From Nitrospirota bacterium (GTDB lineage: Bacteria > Nitrospirota > Thermodesulfovibrionia > Thermodesulfovibrionales > Dissulfurispiraceae), in NCBI GenBank assembly GCA_016212685.1, contig JACREW010000136.1, positions 1 to 9,361 of the forward strand: a stretch of 9,361 bases of DNA, read 5' to 3'. Made by a program: the position numbers and the translations under genes. Shown here piece after piece: positions 5,667 through 9,361 of the stretch (its first letter is position 1; each line of letters starts with the position of its first letter). Under the pieces are notes generated by a model. It had not been told where the DNA came from. It ran no database searches and saw only the letters and a list, made by a program, of their open reading frames with translations.

Positions 5667-6983
5667 ATGCGGTTTTTAAACATTGTCTTAATAATTATAT
5701 TTCTTTTTGTCCCGTTTGTCGCCGATGCATCGGTAAAAGAATACGCGCTTGAAAACGGCCTTAAAGTCCTCATAATAGAAGATCATAAGGCCCCTCTTGC
5801 GACATTTCAGATATGGTACAGGGTTGGTTCGAGAGATGAGCCTGCCGGCAAGACAGGGATAAGCCACCTTCTTGAACACATGATGTTCAAAGGGACGCGC
5901 AAATACAGTTCAAAGGAGTTTTCCGGAATCATCAAAAGAAACGGAGGCTCGGACAACGCGTTCACCACGAAGGATTACACCATGTATTTCCAGACTCTCT
6001 CGTCGGACAGGATAGGCATATCCATCGAGCTTGAGGCCGACAGAATGGCGAATCTCCTCCTCGATCCAAAGGAGGTTGCGAACGAGAAGAATGTCGTTAT
6101 GGAAGAGAGGCGCATGCGGTATGAGGATGACCCGCAGAATTTATTATACGAAGAGGTGATCGCGGCTGCTTTTAAAGCACATCCTTATCAATGGCCTGTT
6201 ATAGGATGGATGTCCGATATAGAATCCATAGGAAGGGAAGACCTCTTTAAGCACTATAAGGCCTACTATTCCCCTAACAATGCGCTTATCATCATATCCG
6301 GAGACGTAAATCCGGACAATGTCGTTGCCGATGTAAGGAAACATTTCGAGGGCATTCCTAATGCAACGAAAAACTCCACGGATAAAAAAAACTCGGAGCC
6401 CGAACAAAAGGGGGAGAGGAGAATATATCTGAAAAAAGATGCTGAACTGCCGTATGTTCTTATGGCGTATCATACTCCGAGTTTCCCCCATGATGATAGT
6501 TTTGCCCTTGAGGTATTGTCCGCAATACTCTCCGGAGGCAAGAGTTCGATTCTCTACCGCAATATCGTCCGTGAAAAACAAATAGCGCTTAATGCATTTG
6601 CCGATTACAACGCATTGCAAAGAGACCCTTTTCTTTTTGTTCTCGGCGCAACGGCAGCGCCTCAAAAAAATATTGGAGATTTGGAGAAAGCCCTCTACGA
6701 AGAGATAGAGAAAATAAAAGAAGCGCCTCCGTCTGAAAAGGAAGTGCAGAAGGCAAAAAATCAAATAGAGGCTTCATTCGTTTTCGCCCAGGACTCCAGC
6801 TATTCGAGGGCGCTTTATACGGGCATGTTCGCAATGCTCGGTGACCGGAGGCTCATGGACAGGTATCTCGAAGGCATGAGGAAGGTAATGCCCGAGGACG
6901 TTCAGGCTGCGGCAAGGAAATATTTGATAGAGGACAACAAGACGGTGGGTATTTTAATACCGGTAAAGAGGGGAGAAAAGTGA
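5667..6983 (+). CDS. Exported M16 zinc peptidase, catalytic subunit
   Basis: A 438-residue protein with an N-terminal signal peptide (hydrophobic residues 4-18, cleavage likely after VADA, residue 21), so it acts in the periplasm or on the outer surface. The zinc site is intact: HLLEH at 67-71, in the usual setting GISHLLEHMMFKGT, with the distal glutamate in VVMEERRMRYEDDP (E147, 76 after H71). The rest follows the two-domain M16 pattern, including YYSPNNALIIISGDV and the SSILYRNIVREKQIALNAFADY segment of the second half. The next gene overlaps its end by four bases (GTGA) and encodes a non-catalytic M16 protein, so the two likely form a heterodimer, as known for paired bacterial M16B proteins. 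The ribosome binding site before ATG 5667 is weak (GGA at 5661-5663). Substrate unknown. Confidence 0.94.
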   Translation: MRFLNIVLIIIFLFVPFVADASVKEYALENGLKVLIIEDHKAPLATFQIWYRVGSRDEPAGKTGISHLLEHMMFKGTRKYSSKEFSGIIKRNGGSDNAFTTKDYTMYFQTLSSDRIGISIELEADRMANLLLDPKEVANEKNVVMEERRMRYEDDPQNLLYEEVIAAAFKAHPYQWPVIGWMSDIESIGREDLFKHYKAYYSPNNALIIISGDVNPDNVVADVRKHFEGIPNATKNSTDKKNSEPEQKGERRIYLKKDAELPYVLMAYHTPSFPHDDSFALEVLSAILSGGKSSILYRNIVREKQIALNAFADYNALQRDPFLFVLGATAAPQKNIGDLEKALYEEIEKIKEAPPSEKEVQKAKNQIEASFVFAQDSSYSRALYTGMFAMLGDRRLMDRYLEGMRKVMPEDVQAAARKYLIEDNKTVGILIPVKRGEK

Positions 6984-8422
6984 AGCAAATAGAGCAGAAG
7001 CGCAGAAGCGCAGAGGCGCAGAAAAATAACAGAGCAACAGTAAAAAAAGGCGCTATCTTATTTATTTTATTTTTCTTCTGTTCTTCTGTTCTTCTGCTCT
7101 TCTGCTCTATCGATGCTTATGCCTTTGAATTTAAAAAGCAGGTTCTTCCGAACGGCCTGACGGTTCTCCACGCGGAGAGACATAACCTTCCGGTGGTCAT
7201 GGTTACCCTTCTGATAAAGGCGTCTCCCCTGAACGAGCCGGACGACAAAGCAGGGCTCGCATATCTTACTTCAAATATGCTGACTGAAGGCACATCTAAA
7301 AGAAAGGCTGCGGAGATCAGCGAGGAGATAGAGTTTATAGGCGCGTCTATGGGCGCATCAACAGCGAGCGATTATACGACCATTTCCCTTTCGGTCTTGA
7401 AAAAGGACATAGAAAAAGGGTTCGAGCTCTTTTCCGACGTGCTTTTGAATCCTTCATTTCCAGAGGCTGAGATAAGAAGAAAAAAGGACATGATAAAAGG
7501 CTCATTAAGGCAGAGTGAAGACGATCCCTCTTTTGTTGCGGAAAGGGCATTTATAAAAGAGGTGTTCGGAGGACATCCTTACGGCAGGCTTGTGAACGGA
7601 AGCATCGAGAGTATCGACAATATCGGGAGAGACGACATCGTAGACTTTTATCGGAAATACTACCTGTCTGATAATGCGATCCTTTCCGTGGTCGGAGACC
7701 TCACATCCGGAGATCTCGATTCGATAATATCGAAATACTTCGGGCTGTGGAGAGCGGAAGTAGCAACGCCCGGAACGCAGGGGTCGGAGCGCATGGCGCA
7801 GGGTGAAGATGTCCGCAAGGGATATAAAATAGTAATAATAGACAAAAATGTTACGCAGGCTACCATCATCTTCGGACATGCCGGTATATGCCGTAGCAAT
7901 CCCGATTATTATGCGGCATCGGTCATGAACTACATACTGGGAGGCGGAGGTTTTGCATCGAGGCTTATGAAGAGCGTACGCGACGAGATGGGCCTCGCTT
8001 ACTCGATTTACAGCTTTTTCTCGGCCAACAAGGATCCCGGGCAGTTTGAGGTTTCGGTCCAGACAAAGAATGAATCGGCATCGACCGTGATTAAGGAGAT
8101 AATGAGACAGATCAAAAATATAAGGACGGAGACTGTTTCAGACCTGGAGCTTGAAGACGCAAAGGCATATCTCACCGGCAGTTTCCCGAGGAGGTTTGAG
8201 ACGAGCAAGAGTATAGCCGGTTTCCTTACTGCCCAGCAATTTTACAATCTGGGCGACGATTATATAGAAAGATACGCCTCGTATATAAAGGCAGTAACAA
8301 AGGAAGATGTCCTGAGGGTTGCGCAGAAGTATTTGAGCGCGGAAAATTACGTGCTTGCAGTGGTCGGAAATAAAAAGAAGATAAACCTATCTGATCTTCA
8401 GCCTTCTGAAAATATACATTAA
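6980..8422 (+). CDS. Exported M16 family protein, zinc site lost (non-catalytic partner)
   Basis: A 480-residue M16 homologue. Where its partner has HLLEH, it has YLTSN (95-99) in an otherwise alignable context (KAGLAYLTSNMLTEGT), so zinc binding is lost. The second half keeps a full substrate-binding R/Y region (FASRLMKSVRDEMGLAYSIYSF). This matches the division of labour in heterodimeric M16B peptidases: one chain cleaves, the other holds substrate. Start: GTG 6980 overlaps the upstream stop as GTGA, and GAGGGGAG at 6968-6975 is well placed; no ATG occurs nearby. The N-terminus is odd: a 23-residue basic n-region, then hydrophobic residues from about 25 to 43 (ILFILFFFCSSVLLLFC), with cleavage likely after DAYA at 48. 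Both parts are encoded by the arms of an inverted octamer repeat. Its 3' end overlaps aroD on the opposite strand by 36 bases. Confidence 0.92.
   Translation: MKQIEQKRRSAEAQKNNRATVKKGAILFILFFFCSSVLLLFCSIDAYAFEFKKQVLPNGLTVLHAERHNLPVVMVTLLIKASPLNEPDDKAGLAYLTSNMLTEGTSKRKAAEISEEIEFIGASMGASTASDYTTISLSVLKKDIEKGFELFSDVLLNPSFPEAEIRRKKDMIKGSLRQSEDDPSFVAERAFIKEVFGGHPYGRLVNGSIESIDNIGRDDIVDFYRKYYLSDNAILSVVGDLTSGDLDSIISKYFGLWRAEVATPGTQGSERMAQGEDVRKGYKIVIIDKNVTQATIIFGHAGICRSNPDYYAASVMNYILGGGGFASRLMKSVRDEMGLAYSIYSFFSANKDPGQFEVSVQTKNESASTVIKEIMRQIKNIRTETVSDLELEDAKAYLTGSFPRRFETSKSIAGFLTAQQFYNLGDDYIERYASYIKAVTKEDVLRVAQKYLSAENYVLAVVGNKKKINLSDLQPSENIH
6989..7110 (+). repeat. Inverted pair of octamer repeat arrays encoding a signal peptide
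   Basis: The left arm (6989-7028) contains four 8-bp units (6993-7024) of the type AGCAGAAG / CGCAGAAG. The right arm (7071-7110) contains four units (7073-7104) of TTCTTCTG / CTCTTCTG, which are the reverse-complement type. Comparing the left arm with the reverse complement of the right gives 32 identical positions of 40 by hand count. The outer 12 bases (ATAGAGCAGAAG) match exactly. The spacer is 42 bases. The whole structure lies within the first 44 codons of the non-catalytic M16 gene. Confidence 0.8.
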
Positions 8423-9094
8423 CTCGCTTACGGACAATTGTCCAGGCGCAGACGGCTTGGCTATGTAACCGTATGTTATTAAAGAGCCGAACAGCGGACT
8501 GAATACCCTCGAAGGCAGCCCCTTGTTTCCCATAGACATGGTAATTAAGCCCGCATCCCTGTATTTCAGGGTAAAGGTGAGGAGTCTGATGAGATCTTCG
8601 GCGGTCTGCGCCGTTGCCGCTATTTTCACGATATCAACGCCCAAGTCCTTTCCCTTTTCGACAATCCCGGAAAGAACGTCATCCGGAGGCGTCGATTCAA
8701 AATTATGATAAGAGCCTATCAGGATTTTTTTATAGTTACGGCAGAGATTTTTAACCTCGTTCAGGAGATTCCCCGAATCTATTTCCACGTCGATAATGTC
8801 CGAGATCGGAGCGACAAATCTGTAGATGTTCGATCTGTCCGCAATCTCTCTCTGTCCGCCTTCCTTAATATCCCTTACCGTGGCGATTATAGGCTTTTTT
8901 AGATTTTCCTTGACGCTCCTGAATACAGTTTCGATATTGTCCAACGTTATGTCTTCGAACATGTCGATCCTGAGTTCTATGAGGTCAACGGCATTGATGG
9001 CCTCTTTTTTTACGCTAACCACGTCGGTATCCGTGAGCACGCCGGCTATAAGAGGTTTTTCTCCAAGTTTAAAATTGCACAAAAGTATTTCCAT
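8387..9094 (-). CDS. aroD: 3-dehydroquinate dehydratase, type I
   Basis: This enzyme dehydrates 3-dehydroquinate to 3-dehydroshikimate in the shikimate pathway, through a Schiff base. The 235-residue length is normal for the type I family. Visible active-site motifs are ELR at 40-42, R74 (TVRD), E104 (DVEID), catalytic H130 in SYHNFESTP, Schiff-base K157 in DIVKIA, MSMG at 186-189, R196 (LPSRVFSP) and the substrate loop SAPGQ at 215-219. All key residues are present. The start codon is at 9092-9094, with AAGGAT seven bases upstream at complement 9101-9106. It is the only - strand gene in the window and converges on the M16 gene, sharing 36 bases at the 3' end. No terminator is visible between them. 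Other aro genes are not seen here. Confidence 0.96.
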   Translation of the reverse strand: MEILLCNFKLGEKPLIAGVLTDTDVVSVKKEAINAVDLIELRIDMFEDITLDNIETVFRSVKENLKKPIIATVRDIKEGGQREIADRSNIYRFVAPISDIIDVEIDSGNLLNEVKNLCRNYKKILIGSYHNFESTPPDDVLSGIVEKGKDLGVDIVKIAATAQTAEDLIRLLTFTLKYRDAGLITMSMGNKGLPSRVFSPLFGSLITYGYIAKPSAPGQLSVSELMYIFRRLKIR

Positions 9095-9100
9095 AGTTTT

Positions 9101-9146
9101 ATCCTTAAGACGCTTTATATTATAATATCCGCTCGCCTAAAAACAA
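9101..9146 (-). promoter_or_regulatory. Probable aroD promoter and ribosome binding site
   Basis: On the - strand a perfect TATAAT lies at 9119-9124, with TTGTTT at 9141-9146 as the -35, spaced 16 bases. The AAGGAT ribosome binding site is at 9101-9106. The predicted leader is short, about 17 bases. The -10 is strong and the -35 shares only its TTG with the consensus. Confidence 0.5.
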
Positions 9147-9361
9147 TTAACCTTCAATCCGTAATGCCATAGCATGGAAGGCACGGCTTCTCATATGCGC
9201 CATTGGCAAAGCCCTTAACAACACAAAGCGCAAATCCGCTTCAAGGTATGGAAGATACGGCTTCAAATACAAAAAGTATTAACCGGATGTGAGGCATACT
9301 TCAAAAGCCTTTACTAAGTGTAGTTGCCGGTGCAATCCGGAGATTACTTTTGTCTCATTTA
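9147..9361. other. Intergenic tail with imperfect repeats, no supported gene
   Basis: About 215 bases contain no gene I can support. A 23-base direct repeat occurs at 9173-9195 and 9247-9269 (core ATGGAAG and ACGGCTTC, five mismatches). A small hairpin AATAC/GTATT is at 9266-9280, and CCGGAT (9283-9288) faces ATCCGG (9335-9340). On the - strand a 43-codon stop-free run (9150-9278) would end IEG-stop, but it has no convincing start or ribosome site. The base composition and look differ from the coding parts. It could be a remnant of a dispersed repeat or mobile element. Confidence 0.35.

Noticed and set aside
6981..6983. TGA ending the catalytic M16 gene as a Sec codon
   Set aside because: It forms a standard GTGA stop/start overlap and the protein is already full length for the family.
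8432..8443. Perfect 12-bp palindrome GGACAATTGTCC, a possible operator
   Set aside because: It lies inside aroD codons for the conserved PGQLS segment near the substrate loop, at the 3' end of both genes, so it is best explained by coding constraint and chance.

Overview
The window is a gene-dense, moderate-GC bacterial segment. All genes are on the + strand except one convergent gene near the right end. AGG, ATA and CGG-type codon use, a pnp / M16 peptidase / recN order, a KorD-like ferredoxin and selenocysteine use together suggest an anaerobic or microaerophilic bacterium. I would guess Nitrospirota (Thermodesulfovibrio-like) or a Desulfobacterota relative, but the sequence alone does not prove the phylum.

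Layout: (1) 1-759, the C-terminal part of polynucleotide phosphorylase (pnp), cut by the window edge. (2) 804-2048, a cytoplasmic zinc peptidase of family M16, the usual partner downstream of pnp. (3) 2048-3736, recN (DNA repair), whose start overlaps the stop of the M16 gene by one base. (4) 3754-4011, a small 2[4Fe-4S] ferredoxin. (5) 4025-4240, a 71-residue glutaredoxin-like selenoprotein with two in-frame UGA codons (Sec13 and Sec69), ending Sec-Gly-Val-stop. Ordinary gene calling misses it. Each UGA is followed by a plausible bacterial SECIS hairpin. (6) 4292-5275, an HD-GYP cyclic-di-GMP phosphodiesterase. (7) 5339-5653, a small secreted protein of unknown function. (8) 5667-6983 and 6980-8422, an exported M16 peptidase pair: the first has the zinc site, and the second has lost it but keeps the substrate-binding R/Y region. 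(9) 8387-9094 on the - strand, aroD (type I 3-dehydroquinate dehydratase), whose 3' end overlaps the end of the second exported M16 gene by 36 bases. (10) 9125-9361, an intergenic tail with imperfect repeats and no gene I can support.

The main discovery is the double-Sec protein at 4025-4240. It matches what I remember of the UXX-star (seleno)protein group: a small glutaredoxin-like fold with a UxxT site and a C-terminal U-x-x-stop. It sits 13 bases after a ferredoxin gene, which suggests a redox pair. A second theme is short-period (7-8 bp) repeat arrays embedded in or against coding sequence. There is one across the pnp stop / M16 start, one inserted in frame in recN between the ABC signature and Walker B, and one as an inverted pair that encodes the signal peptide of the last M16 protein.
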